A stretch of DNA of 64,000 nucleotides from Microbacterium sp. ProA8 (GCF_039905635.1 NZ_CP157000.1:1860001-1924000); one strand, 5' to 3'; positions 27,299 through 35,599 are shown, counted from the stretch's first letter. Program-made: numbers and translations. The notes: generated by a model from the sequence alone, not told the origin.

Positions 27299-28167
27299 CC
27301 GTCACCATCGGATCCCGCGTCGTCGGAGGCGGGCGCCCCGCCTACGTCATCGCCGAGATCGGGCTCAACCACAACGGCGACGTCGACCTCGCCAAGCGGC
27401 TCATCGACGTCGCCGCCGACGCCGGGGCGGACGCCGTGAAGTTCCAGAAGCGCACGCCCGAGATCGCCACGCCCGAGCACATGCGCGACATCCCGCGCGA
27501 CACGCCGTGGGGGCGCATGACGTACCTCGAGTACCGTCGCCGGGTCGAGTTCGACCGCGACCAGTACATCGAGATCTCGGAACACGCCCTGCTGCGGGGG
27601 CTCGAGTGGTTCGCTTCGCCCTGGGACGTGCCGAGCGTCGCCTTCCTCGAGGATCTCGGCGTGGTCGCGCACAAGGTCGCGTCGGCGTCGCTCACCGACA
27701 TCGAGCTGCTCGAGGCCCTGCGCGAGACCGGCAAGCCCGTCATCCTGTCGACCGGCATGTCGACGAGCGAGGAGATCGACGCGGCCATCCAGGTGCTCGG
27801 CACCGACCGCCTCGTGCTCATGCACGCGACCTCGACGTACCCGATGGAGCCGGAAGAGGCGAACATCCGCATGATCCCGGCGCTGCGCGATCGCTACCCC
27901 GGGGTGCCGGTGGGCTACTCGGGACACGAGCGCGGACTGCAGATCTCGCTGGCCGCCGTCGCGCTCGGCGCCGTCGCCGTCGAGCGCCACATCACCCTCG
28001 ACCGCACGATGTGGGGATCGGACCACGCGGCCTCGCTCGAACCGGCAGGTCTGCAGCACCTGGTGCGCGACATCCGCGTCATCGAGGCGGCGCTCGGCGA
28101 CGGCGTCAAGCGCGTGTACCCCGGCGAGCTCGCGCCCATGGCGAAGCTGCGCCGCGTTCCCGCGTGA
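27295..28167 (+). CDS. neuB: N-acylneuraminate synthase family protein lacking the SAF domain
   Basis: A 290-residue NeuB-type TIM barrel that should condense phosphoenolpyruvate with a hexosamine such as ManNAc or its 6-phosphate. Signatures are AEIGLNHNG at 20-28, AVKFQK near 47-52, WFASPWD, STGMSTSEEI, HATSTYP, GYSGHERG, and the metal region ERHITLDRTMWGSDHAAS. The protein stops at KLRRVPA, just where the C-terminal SAF (antifreeze-like) domain of standard 340-360-residue NeuB proteins begins. No SAF-like frame follows; the next gene starts at once. It starts in the ATGA shared with neuA. Confidence 0.9.
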   Translation: MTVTIGSRVVGGGRPAYVIAEIGLNHNGDVDLAKRLIDVAADAGADAVKFQKRTPEIATPEHMRDIPRDTPWGRMTYLEYRRRVEFDRDQYIEISEHALLRGLEWFASPWDVPSVAFLEDLGVVAHKVASASLTDIELLEALRETGKPVILSTGMSTSEEIDAAIQVLGTDRLVLMHATSTYPMEPEEANIRMIPALRDRYPGVPVGYSGHERGLQISLAAVALGAVAVERHITLDRTMWGSDHAASLEPAGLQHLVRDIRVIEAALGDGVKRVYPGELAPMAKLRRVPA

Positions 28168-29534
28168 GTCCGCACGCGCCCGCCGACGGCAGGCCCCGCG
28201 TCGTCGCGATCGCCGATACGGACTCGTATGTGAAGTGGGCGGCGGCGCTCCTCGGCGGGTTGACGGTCGGCGACGCGGCGGAGCGATGGGATGCCGCACT
28301 GCTGGTGCTCGACACACCCCTGGTGGTCAGCGACGGCCAGCTCGCCTCGGCGCTCGCCGGCAGTCGCCTTGCGCGAGACCGCGTGGAACGGATCGCGTAC
28401 GGCCGGCTGACCGCGCGACTCGCCGAGCTGCGAGCCGACGTCGTCGTGATCGGAGCGCGAGGCCCCCTGGTCCGCGTGCTCGCGCGCGACCTCGCCGCCC
28501 TCCCGCACCGGCCGGTCGTCGTGACGGGGCTGCCGGGCATCTCGATCCCGGCGACCCGCCGCGCCGTCGTCTACCGGCTGCAGTGCGACCTCTTCGTGGT
28601 GCATTCGCGGCGCGAGCTGCGGGAGTTCGCGGCGCTGTCGGCGCGCACCGGGTACGCGCATCGGTACGCGCTGGCGACCCTGCCGTTCGCCCGAGGCGCT
28701 CGGGTGGCTGCCGGTGGGGCGGGCGCGCCGACCCCGGCCGGAGGCGACCTCGTCTTCGCGGCGCAGGCCAAGGTTCCGGCCGAGCGAGCGGACCGCCTCG
28801 GGATCGCCCGGATGCTCGTCCGCGCCGCCGAGGCGGACCCGTCGCGGCGGGTCGTGGTGAAGCTGCGCGCAGAGACCGGCGAGCACCAGACGCACGTCGA
28901 GCAGGACGGCTATCCCGAGCTGCTCGCGTCGCTGGGTCCGCTGCCGCCGAACCTGGTCACCTCGACGGGGCCGATGCGCGATGCGCTGACCATGGCGGAG
29001 GGGCTGGTGACGGTGAGCTCGACCGCGGCGATCGAGGCGATCGCGCGCGGCATCCCGGTCATCGCCCTCGACACGTTCGGCGTCTCGCCGCAGCTCATCA
29101 ACGAGACCCTCGCCGACGCCGATCTGCTCGCGGGCGAGGAGGATGTCGTGGCACGCCGGTTCCGGCATCCGGATCCGGAGTGGCTCGACGACAACTACTT
29201 CCACCACCCCGAGGCCGACGACTGGACCGAGCACGTCGAAGCGCTGCTGGCTCAGCGATCAGCGGCTCGCCTGCCGCCTCGCGCGGGATTCGCACGGCGC
29301 GGCGGCGGGCTGCGCGACGCCTGGGAGCGCCGGGTCGCCCTGGGACGCGGCGACACCTCCGCCGCCGGTGCGGTCGCGTATGCGGTCGGCGTCCCGCTGC
29401 GAACGACCGTGCGGCTCGTGCATCGCGCGCGCCGGTTCGTCGCCGGCGAGTATCAGCAGCCGGGACCGGTGGGATCCTCGTCGCACGTGCGGTCTACGAG
29501 CGCCGTCCGCACCTCGACGACGCGCACGTCGTAG
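28164..29534 (+). CDS. DUF6716 putative glycosyltransferase
   Basis: A 456-residue protein started at the GTG that overlaps the neuB stop (GTGA). The N-terminal half begins with a Rossmann-like strand (VVAIADTDSYVKWAAALL), and the second half shows donor-site features of GT-B enzymes (VVVKLRAETGEH, GLVTVSSTAAIEAIARGIPVIAL). This matches DUF6716, a putative glycosyltransferase family. Its place after NeuA and NeuB suggests a role in building a nonulosonate-containing glycan. The last 27 codons run antisense into the convergent gene, so the C-terminus may have been extended by a local rearrangement. Confidence 0.8.
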   Translation: MSPHAPADGRPRVVAIADTDSYVKWAAALLGGLTVGDAAERWDAALLVLDTPLVVSDGQLASALAGSRLARDRVERIAYGRLTARLAELRADVVVIGARGPLVRVLARDLAALPHRPVVVTGLPGISIPATRRAVVYRLQCDLFVVHSRRELREFAALSARTGYAHRYALATLPFARGARVAAGGAGAPTPAGGDLVFAAQAKVPAERADRLGIARMLVRAAEADPSRRVVVKLRAETGEHQTHVEQDGYPELLASLGPLPPNLVTSTGPMRDALTMAEGLVTVSSTAAIEAIARGIPVIALDTFGVSPQLINETLADADLLAGEEDVVARRFRHPDPEWLDDNYFHHPEADDWTEHVEALLAQRSAARLPPRAGFARRGGGLRDAWERRVALGRGDTSAAGAVAYAVGVPLRTTVRLVHRARRFVAGEYQQPGPVGSSSHVRSTSAVRTSTTRTS

Positions 29535-30220
29535 CCCGCGGCCGCGGCGCGCACCACACCGGGCACGGGGCGCCAGATACCGCTGCCGAAGTCGACGGAT
29601 GCCGCGTACTCGACCGTCACCGACGCCCCGTACGTTCCCCGCTCGCCGTACACATGGCTGGTCGCGGTCGGGGTGAACTGCCCCTGCCCGAGGCTCGTCC
29701 ATGACGACCCGCCCGTGGCAGCGCGCGTCGTCGTACCGTCGCCGTTGTCGAACACGTATGCGACCGGCTCGAAGCGCACGGTCACATCCCAGCCGAGCAC
29801 GGTGCCCGGGATGCGCTCTTCGGATGCCGACGCGAGCAGGTTCGTCGGCATGCCCACGACACCGAAGCCCGCCGGCTCGCCGGCGAGGGTCGGCGTTGCG
29901 GGACGGAACGACGCCAGGTCGGCGAGGGTGACATCGGGGACGGCGTTCGTGACGACGGTCAAGCCGCCGCAGCGGTTGAGGGGGCCGCAGTCTCGGGGTG
30001 GGGGCGTGGGCGCCGGCGCGTAGCCATCCGGTTCTCGCGGGCCCGTCTGAGAGGCGCCTCCCCGTTGTGACTGGCTCGCACTGACGTCGACCTGGGATCC
30101 GTCGTTCGAAACATCTGGGCACCGCCCAAGCTCCTGCAGTTGGAACGAGCATTCGACGGAATTCACCTGCGGCGCGGCGGGAAGCAGCAGGGCCGTAGCC
30201 AAGGCGAGGACGGTTAGCAT
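29453..30220 (-). CDS. Secreted protein of unknown function, PKD-like tail
   Basis: A 255-residue protein with an N-terminal signal peptide (VLALATALLLPAAPQVNS). A Ser/Gln/Pro-rich segment to about residue 75 is followed by a beta-rich region; TATSHVYGERGTYGASVTVEY resembles the end of a PKD domain (HxYxxxGxYxxxVTV). Four N-terminal cysteines may form disulfides. The ATG overlaps the upstream stop by seven bases, so the pair is coupled. Its 3' end overlaps the DUF6716 gene by 82 bp on the other strand. I do not recognise a function. Confidence 0.75.
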   Translation of the reverse strand: MLTVLALATALLLPAAPQVNSVECSFQLQELGRCPDVSNDGSQVDVSASQSQRGGASQTGPREPDGYAPAPTPPPRDCGPLNRCGGLTVVTNAVPDVTLADLASFRPATPTLAGEPAGFGVVGMPTNLLASASEERIPGTVLGWDVTVRFEPVAYVFDNGDGTTTRAATGGSSWTSLGQGQFTPTATSHVYGERGTYGASVTVEYAASVDFGSGIWRPVPGVVRAAAAGYDVRVVEVRTALVDRTCDEDPTGPGC

Positions 30221-30738
30221 GTGGCGTTTGCGTCTTGCTGCGTCGAAGCGATCACCATGACTTTCGACATGACCTCGAACTGAACCCTCAGTGCATACGT
30301 CTCTGCGCGGTCCGCTGGGGTGACATCCGCGCCTGTTACATCGTGGACCGTCGTCCCGCTTGAGTCGACGCAGATGGTGAGCTCGACTTCACCACGCTGT
30401 GGCTCCCAGTTCACACCTTTGACTGCGGTGACCACCGTCCTACCACTAATGGATAGACCCTCCGCGGTCTTGATGTTCTCTGCGCTGATCTCGGCTTCGA
30501 GCGCATCGGCGATAAGAAAGTCGGTGGGCGGCGGCACGGCGGTGGGATCTTCTCTGCGCGCGTTCACGGCATCGACATATGCCCGGTACGTAGCCTCCGC
30601 GGCGGCGAAGGCTTCCTCCTCGCTGGCGAATGCGGACGTCGGCGTCGGTGTCGGGTCCGTAGGCCCCGGCGTGGTGCAGCCTGCGAGCGTCAGCAGCATA
30701 AGAGCGCCGAGCGCCGCAGCCGTGACTCGAGTCCTCAC
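30214..30738 (-). CDS. Lipoprotein of unknown function
   Basis: A 174-residue protein with a lipobox LTLAGC (Cys near residue 20), a Pro/Thr-rich linker (TTPGPTDPTPTPTS), and a small globular domain beginning EEEAFAAAEATYRAYVDAVNARRED. This start is common in actinobacterial lipoproteins encoded beside PKD-like secreted proteins. Base composition looks clearly less GC-rich than in neighbouring genes, and codons such as AAG/ATA-like and TTC/ACT mixtures are more varied. It is the first gene of a two-gene operon. Confidence 0.75.
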   Translation of the reverse strand: MRTRVTAAALGALMLLTLAGCTTPGPTDPTPTPTSAFASEEEAFAAAEATYRAYVDAVNARREDPTAVPPPTDFLIADALEAEISAENIKTAEGLSISGRTVVTAVKGVNWEPQRGEVELTICVDSSGTTVHDVTGADVTPADRAETYALRVQFEVMSKVMVIASTQQDANATC

Positions 30739-30777
30739 GCCCCCACGTTAACCGGTGCCACCCGCCCGCCGACCGAG

Positions 30778-30786
30778 TTATCCACA
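30778..30786. promoter_or_regulatory. Perfect DnaA box TTATCCACA
   Basis: An exact match to the consensus DnaA box, 39 bp upstream of the lipoprotein start. It is solitary, with no replication genes nearby, so it may titrate DnaA or regulate the lipoprotein gene. Confidence 0.5.
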
Positions 30787-31141
30787 GCAGGGGCGGGGGA
30801 AGCCGACGATCACGCCCGGGGGTGCGGATCGCCGGCTTCGGGGCGGGCCGATGGGACCGCCCCTCGTGCCCTTCGGGTAGGGCACGAGGAGTGGACCCGG
30901 CGACGCATCGCCGTGGGGTCTGCGCGAGCCGGAACGTGTTCCCGCTCCCCGCATGGCATTCAGCTTCCGTATCCCACCTGGGAGTTCCTTATCGCCCGCC
31001 CGCGTGAACGCCACACGCCTGCCGTGCAGGCGCTGTGCGCTCCTCATGACGCCCGGGGTCATCGCCCGGCCCCTGTGGCTCAGCGCGTGCGCCCTGTGGC
31101 GGCATCCGGCATGGCTGCGGCGTGGCCGTGACAACCGGGCG

Positions 31142-31147
31142 TATCCT
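31142..31147 (+). promoter_or_regulatory. Leaderless -10 element (TATCCT)
   Basis: TATCCT, six bases, then the ATG at 31154; no ribosome binding site. Confidence 0.55.
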
Positions 31148-31153
31148 CTTGCG

Positions 31154-31519
31154 ATGACCACCGCCGCGAGCCGGACCGAGCTGCGAGCGCTCCTGGATGA
31201 GCTGCATGATGCGGCGACGGCGCGCGTCGCGGCGATGGACGAGAACCTGGCAGAGCTGCGTGCCGACCGCCGTGGCGACGTCGCCGACGACGAACACGAT
31301 CCCGAGGGCGTGACCCTGTCGGGGGAGTGGGCCCGCGCTGTGGCGCTCGAAGAGGCTGCACGCCGCGAGATCGCCGAGATCGACGAGGCCGTCCGGCGCT
31401 GGGAGGGCGGCACCTACGGTGTCTGCGTGGACTGCGGTCGCGGCATCCCGATCGCGCGTCTGCGGGCGCGTCCCTTCGCGACCCGCTGCGTCTCGTGCGC
31501 CGAGAAGGCCGGCGTCTGA
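31154..31519 (+). CDS. TraR/DksA-type zinc-finger protein
   Basis: A 121-residue protein with an N-terminal coiled-coil region and a C-terminal C4 zinc finger (CVDCGRGIPIARLRARP then CVSCAEKAG), spaced C-x2-C-x17-C-x2-C as in DksA. It is shorter than enteric DksA. In that family the protein enters the RNA polymerase secondary channel; whether this short form does so is inference. The next gene starts one base after the stop. Confidence 0.88.
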   Translation: MTTAASRTELRALLDELHDAATARVAAMDENLAELRADRRGDVADDEHDPEGVTLSGEWARAVALEEAARREIAEIDEAVRRWEGGTYGVCVDCGRGIPIARLRARPFATRCVSCAEKAGV

Positions 31520-31520
31520 C

Positions 31521-31961
31521 GTGTCGTTCGGCGCCGCGGCATCCCGAGCCGCCGGCGGGGGCTTCCCGCGCGTGGCAGGCGCAGATCCGTGCCCCTGCGG
31601 CAGTGGCGATCGCTTCGACGGATGCTGCGCCCCCGCGCTGCAGGGAACCTCTCCGCCGACGGCCGAGGCGCTGATGCGCTCGCGCTACACGGCGTTCGTC
31701 GTGGGCGATGAGCGTCATCTCGTCGCGACGTGGCATCCCGGAACCCGGCCCGAGGAGCTGTCGCTGGATCCGGCCCAGCGGTGGACGGGCCTCGACATCG
31801 TGGAGGTGGAGGCCGGCGGAGAAGGCGATGCACGCGGGGTCGTCGAGTTCCGCGCGGCCTGGCGCCACGGACACGAGCAGGGCGTGCTGCACGAGCGCAG
31901 CCGGTTCCTCCGCCGCGGTGCGCGCTGGTGGTACGTGGACGGCGAGATCCTGCCGTCCTGA
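31521..31961 (+). CDS. YchJ-family metal-binding protein with SEC-C motif
   Basis: A 146-residue protein. Near residues 23-36 it has the SEC-C-type cluster PCPCGSGDRFDGCC, followed by the YchJ domain (LMRSRYTAFVVGDERHLVATWHP, then EFRAAWRHGHEQGVLHERSRF, RWWYVDGEI). The function of YchJ is unknown; the fold resembles NTF2. GTG 31521 is used because an earlier start would lie inside the upstream gene. It is probably translated with the DksA-like gene. Confidence 0.9.
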   Translation: MSFGAAASRAAGGGFPRVAGADPCPCGSGDRFDGCCAPALQGTSPPTAEALMRSRYTAFVVGDERHLVATWHPGTRPEELSLDPAQRWTGLDIVEVEAGGEGDARGVVEFRAAWRHGHEQGVLHERSRFLRRGARWWYVDGEILPS

Positions 31962-31987
31962 CGGTCTTCGAAGGGTCGTGGCGCCGA

Positions 31988-31993
31988 TAGCGT
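31988..31993 (+). promoter_or_regulatory. Leaderless -10 element (TAGCGT)
   Basis: TAGCGT, seven bases, then ATG 32001. Confidence 0.45.
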
Positions 31994-32000
31994 GACATGC

Positions 32001-32777
32001 ATGACCACTCAGGCTGAGAAAGCACAGACCCTCGCGCAGCTGCACGCCGCGCCCGAGATCCTGCGCGTCGTGAACGTGTGGGACGCCGTGTCGGCCCGCA
32101 CCATCGCCGCCCTTCCCGAGACGCGCGCCATCGCGACCGCGGGCCACGCGATCGCCGCGGCGTTCGGCTACCCCGACGGCGAGATCCCGCTCGACATCAC
32201 CCTCGACATGGTCGGCCGCATCGTCGAGGCCGTGGGTGATCTGCCCGTCACCACCGACCTCGACGACGGCTACGGCGACGCAGGCGAGACCGCGCGCCGC
32301 GCGATCGGCAAGGGCGTCGTGGGCGCCAACGTCGAGGACCGCCTGCGCCCGCTCGACGAAGCTGTGGCGAGCGTCGAGGCGATCGTCGCGGCGGGCGCCG
32401 CCGAGGGCGTGCCGTTCGTGCTGAACGCGCGCACCGACGCGTTCGTGCGGGCGGGCAAGCGTCCGCTCGACGAATCGATCGCCGACGCGATCGAGCGCGG
32501 CCGCGCCTACCTGGCGGCAGGAGCCGACCTCGTGTTCGTCCCCGGCATCCTGAACGCCGACATCACGCGGCGCCTCGTCGAGGGCATCGGCGAGCGCAAG
32601 GTCAGCGTCATCGGCCTGCCGGGCGCCCTGGCGGCGGGGGAGTACGAGGCGCTGGGCGTCGCTCGCATCTCGTACGGACCGATGCCGCAGCGCGTCGCGC
32701 TCACTGCGCTGCAGGATGTCGCCGCCGACCTGTACCGCGACGGCGTGATCCCCGCGTCCACGCGCGCCCTCAACTGA
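32001..32777 (+). CDS. Isocitrate lyase/PEP mutase superfamily protein
   Basis: A 258-residue TIM-barrel protein. Metal-binding and fold motifs are visible: VVNVWDAVSART, TDLDDGYGD, VGANVEDRLRPLDEAV and LNARTDAF. The catalytic-loop KKCGH of isocitrate and methylisocitrate lyases is missing, so a true lyase of those pathways is unlikely. It may be a carboxyphosphonoenolpyruvate mutase-like or oxaloacetate-processing enzyme; the substrate is unknown. A strong hairpin terminator follows. Confidence 0.88.
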   Translation: MTTQAEKAQTLAQLHAAPEILRVVNVWDAVSARTIAALPETRAIATAGHAIAAAFGYPDGEIPLDITLDMVGRIVEAVGDLPVTTDLDDGYGDAGETARRAIGKGVVGANVEDRLRPLDEAVASVEAIVAAGAAEGVPFVLNARTDAFVRAGKRPLDESIADAIERGRAYLAAGADLVFVPGILNADITRRLVEGIGERKVSVIGLPGALAAGEYEALGVARISYGPMPQRVALTALQDVAADLYRDGVIPASTRALN

Positions 32778-32796
32778 GGTCGCAATTCACCATCTG

Positions 32797-32830
32797 TCCA
32801 TCCGGCCCGCGGGAATCCCCGTGGGCCGGA
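32797..32830 (+). terminator. Terminator hairpin
   Basis: Two 15-base arms (one G-T pair) around a four-base loop, starting 19 bases after the PEP-mutase-like stop and ending 16 bases before the next ATG. Confidence 0.7.
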
Positions 32831-32846
32831 TGCTGTTGAGCCCGGC

Positions 32847-33941
32847 ATGGAGCCCGCAGCCGTCGACGTCGTCGTGATCGGCGCGGGGCAGGCGGGGCTC
32901 TCGGCCGCCTACCATCTGCAGCGCCGCGGCTTCGCAGCGGCGCAGCGCGCCAACGGCGCCGAGCCGACGTTCCTCGTCCTCGACTCCAATCCCGCGCCCG
33001 GAGGCGCGTGGCAGCACCGCTGGCCGTCGTTGCGGATGGCGACGGTCAACGGCATCCACGAGCTGCCGGGGTTCGAGGTGCCGCCGGCCGACCCCGTCGC
33101 CGCGAGCCGCGACATCCTCCCGGCGTACTTCGCCGACTACGAGAAGCGGTTCGCCCTCGACGTCCTGCGGCCGGTGAAGGTGAAGGGCGTGCGCCGCGCC
33201 GACGACGACCCGCGCGGGCGGCTCGTGGTCGAGACCGACGGCGGAACCTGGACGGCACGGTACGTGATCAATGCGACCGGCACGTGGACGCGACCGTTCC
33301 GGCCGCACTATCCCGGGCAGGAGCGCTTCCGCGGCCGCCAGCTGCACGTCGCCGACTACGTCTCGGCGGAGGAGTTCCGCGGGCAGCGAGTGATCGTGGT
33401 CGGTGCCGGCGTCTCGGGGGTGCAGCTGCTGGACGAGATCTCGCAGGTGGCCGACACGTTCTGGGTGACGCGCCGCGAGCCGGAATGGGTCGAGGCGGAT
33501 TTCGACATCCCGGCACGTGTCGCGGCGATCGCGGGCGTCGAGGACCGCGTGCGCCGGGGACTCCCGCCCGGGAGCGTGATCTCGGTCACCGGTATGCACT
33601 GGACCCCGTGGGCGCGGGCGGCCGAGGCACGCGGCGTGCTGGTGCGGCATCCGATGTTCGCCTCGATCGAGGAGGACGGCGTGCGGATGCCGGACGGGTC
33701 GTTCGAGCCCGCCGACGTGATCCTCTGGGCCACGGGCTTCCGCCCCGCGCTCGACCACCTGGCCCCGCTGCGGCTGCGCACGCCGGAGGGCGGCTTCCGC
33801 GTCGAGAACGGGCGCTCGATCGACGAGCCCCGGCTCTTCCTCATCGGGTACGGACCGTCGCAGTCGACCGTCGGAGCCAACCGCGCCGGCCGTGACGCCG
33901 TCCGCGCGATCATGGCCGACCGCGTCGCCCTCGCGGCCTGA
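32847..33941 (+). CDS. Flavin-containing monooxygenase-like NAD(P)/FAD oxidoreductase
   Basis: A 364-residue flavoprotein. The FAD-binding GAGQAG is at residues 12-17 and the NADPH-binding GAGVSG at 186-191. Between them lies the fingerprint FRGRQLHVADY at 161-171, which fits FxGxxxHxxxY of flavin monooxygenases. WATGFRP near 296 is the second conserved ATG motif. The substrate is unknown. The start is close to an upstream terminator, so the promoter must lie within or upstream of the hairpin. Confidence 0.88.
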   Translation: MEPAAVDVVVIGAGQAGLSAAYHLQRRGFAAAQRANGAEPTFLVLDSNPAPGGAWQHRWPSLRMATVNGIHELPGFEVPPADPVAASRDILPAYFADYEKRFALDVLRPVKVKGVRRADDDPRGRLVVETDGGTWTARYVINATGTWTRPFRPHYPGQERFRGRQLHVADYVSAEEFRGQRVIVVGAGVSGVQLLDEISQVADTFWVTRREPEWVEADFDIPARVAAIAGVEDRVRRGLPPGSVISVTGMHWTPWARAAEARGVLVRHPMFASIEEDGVRMPDGSFEPADVILWATGFRPALDHLAPLRLRTPEGGFRVENGRSIDEPRLFLIGYGPSQSTVGANRAGRDAVRAIMADRVALAA

Positions 33942-34030
33942 GCCTGCCCGCCTGTCGCCGACCGCCGGAGCCGCTAGTGGGTGGCGCCGCACCCCGAGGC
34001 GGGAGGACGCGCGCTCGCGCCGCGCGGTCC

Positions 34031-34036
34031 TAGACT
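34031..34036 (+). promoter_or_regulatory. -10 element TAGACT
   Basis: TAGACT 36 bases upstream of the permease ATG; a weak GGACGAA site precedes the ATG. Confidence 0.45.
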
Positions 34037-34072
34037 CGCGTGCAACCACGGTCGCCGACGAGAACGGACGAA

Positions 34073-35551
34073 ATGAGCCTGGCCCGAGAACTGTTCCGGC
34101 GGAAGCCCGTGGCGCCGCCCGCGCCCTCGCCCGGAGGGCTCACCCGTGGCATCGGCACGTTCCAGCTCGCGATGCTCGGCGTCGGTGCCACCGTCGGCAC
34201 CGGCGTCTTCTTCGTGATGCACGAGGCCGTGCCGCTCGCCGGCCCCGCCGTGATCGTGGCGTTCCTCGTGGCGGCGATCGCCGCCGGGCTGTCGGCCGTC
34301 TGCTACGCCGAGATGGCCTCCGCGGTGCCGGTGTCGGGCTCGACCTACTCCTACGCCTATGTGACGCTCGGCGAGATCGTGGCCATGGGCGTCGCCGCGT
34401 GCCTCATGCTCGAGTACGGCGTCTCGACCGCTGCGGTCGCATCGGGGTGGAGCGGCTACCTCGACCGCCTCGTCGGCGACCTCTTCGGGTGGGACATCCC
34501 CGCCGCGCTGTCGGCCGGCCCCCTCGAGGGCGGCATAGTGAACCTGCCGGCGGTGATCCTCGTCGGGCTGTGCGCGCTCCTCCTCATTCGCGGGACACGC
34601 GAGTCGGCAGCCGTGAACACCGTCATGGTGATCATCAAGCTCGGCGTGCTGCTCATGTTCGCCGCGATCGCCGTCACCGCATTCCAGACCGACAACTTCG
34701 CCGACTTCGCTCCGCACGGCGCTGCGGGGGTCACGGCGGCCGCGGGGACGATCTTCTTCACGTTCATCGGCCTCGACGCCGTCTCGACCGCGGGCGACGA
34801 GGTGCGCGACCCGCAGCGCTCGCTGCCCCGGGCGATCCTGATCGCGCTGGCGACGGTCGTCGCCGTCTACCTCTTCGTCGCGATCGCGGCGGTCGGCGCG
34901 CAGCCGTGGACGGACTTCGAAGACGCCGGCCAGCAGAGCGCCGGCCTCGCCGTCATCCTCGGCGACGTGCTGGGCGCCGCATGGCCCGCGACGGTGCTCG
35001 CTGCGGGCGCGGTGATCTCGATCTTCTCGGTCACTCTTGTGACGCTCTTCGGCCAGACCCGGATCCTGTACTCGATCGGCCGGGACGGGCTGATCCCGCA
35101 GGCGTTCGCCCGCGTCGACCCGCGCACCCACACGCCGGTGTTCTCGACGGTCGTCGTCGCGATCGCCGTGGCGCTTCTGGCCGGCTTCATCCCGCTCTCG
35201 AGCCTCTGGGACCTGGTCTCGATGGGAACACTGGTCGCGTTCATCGTCGTCTCGATCGGCGTCATGGTGCTGCGACGCACACGCCCCGATCTGCCGCGCG
35301 CGTTCCGGGTGCCGGGCTATCCGGTGACTCCGGTGCTGTCGATCCTCGCCTGCCTGTACCTGATCACCGGCCTCGGCTGGTCGACCTGCGCCTGGTTCGC
35401 GGTGTGGGTGGCGGTCGTGCTGGCCTTCTATCTGCTGTGGGGCCGGCGGCACAGCCTGCTCGCACGAACGGAGCGCGAGACGGATGCCGCCACCGCCGGT
35501 AATCCGGCATCCGCCGGCGTCGACCCGGGCACAGGCGGCTCCGCCACCTAG
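34073..35551 (+). CDS. APC-family amino acid permease, CAT type
   Basis: A 492-residue transporter with about twelve membrane helices. The first helix carries the substrate-binding glycine motif (MLGVGATVGTGVFFVMH), and VCYAEMASAVPVSGSTYSY is the signature loop of the cationic amino acid transporter group. FFTFIGLDAVSTAGDEVRDPQRSLPRAI marks helix 6 and the following cytoplasmic loop. It is likely a proton-coupled importer of amino acids. The C-terminal 35 residues are a flexible Ala/Gly tail. Confidence 0.93.
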   Translation: MSLARELFRRKPVAPPAPSPGGLTRGIGTFQLAMLGVGATVGTGVFFVMHEAVPLAGPAVIVAFLVAAIAAGLSAVCYAEMASAVPVSGSTYSYAYVTLGEIVAMGVAACLMLEYGVSTAAVASGWSGYLDRLVGDLFGWDIPAALSAGPLEGGIVNLPAVILVGLCALLLIRGTRESAAVNTVMVIIKLGVLLMFAAIAVTAFQTDNFADFAPHGAAGVTAAAGTIFFTFIGLDAVSTAGDEVRDPQRSLPRAILIALATVVAVYLFVAIAAVGAQPWTDFEDAGQQSAGLAVILGDVLGAAWPATVLAAGAVISIFSVTLVTLFGQTRILYSIGRDGLIPQAFARVDPRTHTPVFSTVVVAIAVALLAGFIPLSSLWDLVSMGTLVAFIVVSIGVMVLRRTRPDLPRAFRVPGYPVTPVLSILACLYLITGLGWSTCAWFAVWVAVVLAFYLLWGRRHSLLARTERETDAATAGNPASAGVDPGTGGSAT

Positions 35552-35599
35552 CACCGCAGCGGCTCGGGCGTATCGTGGCAGGCGACGGAGGGAGACCCG

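Larger units (their letters stand above)
30739..31153. other. 415-bp hairpin-rich divergent intergenic region
   Basis: No convincing gene lies here. At least five inverted repeats are visible: 30799-30811 with 30827-30839 (13 bp, one wobble), 30862-30871 with 30880-30889 (10 bp, loop TTCGGGTA), 30931-30942, 30972-30983, and 31016-31032. Because genes point away on both sides, these are not ordinary terminators. A structured RNA, or decayed sequence at an insertion boundary, are both possible. Confidence 0.5.

Noticed and set aside
28168..28400. A frameshifted SAF domain following neuB
   Set aside because: All three forward frames were considered; the DUF6716 gene starts in the neuB stop codon and no SAF-like sequence appears.
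30778..30786. A replication origin
   Set aside because: Only one DnaA box is seen, without clustered boxes or dnaA/dnaN/gyr genes.
32001..32777. A true isocitrate or methylisocitrate lyase
   Set aside because: The catalytic cysteine loop KKCGH is absent, so only superfamily membership is claimed.
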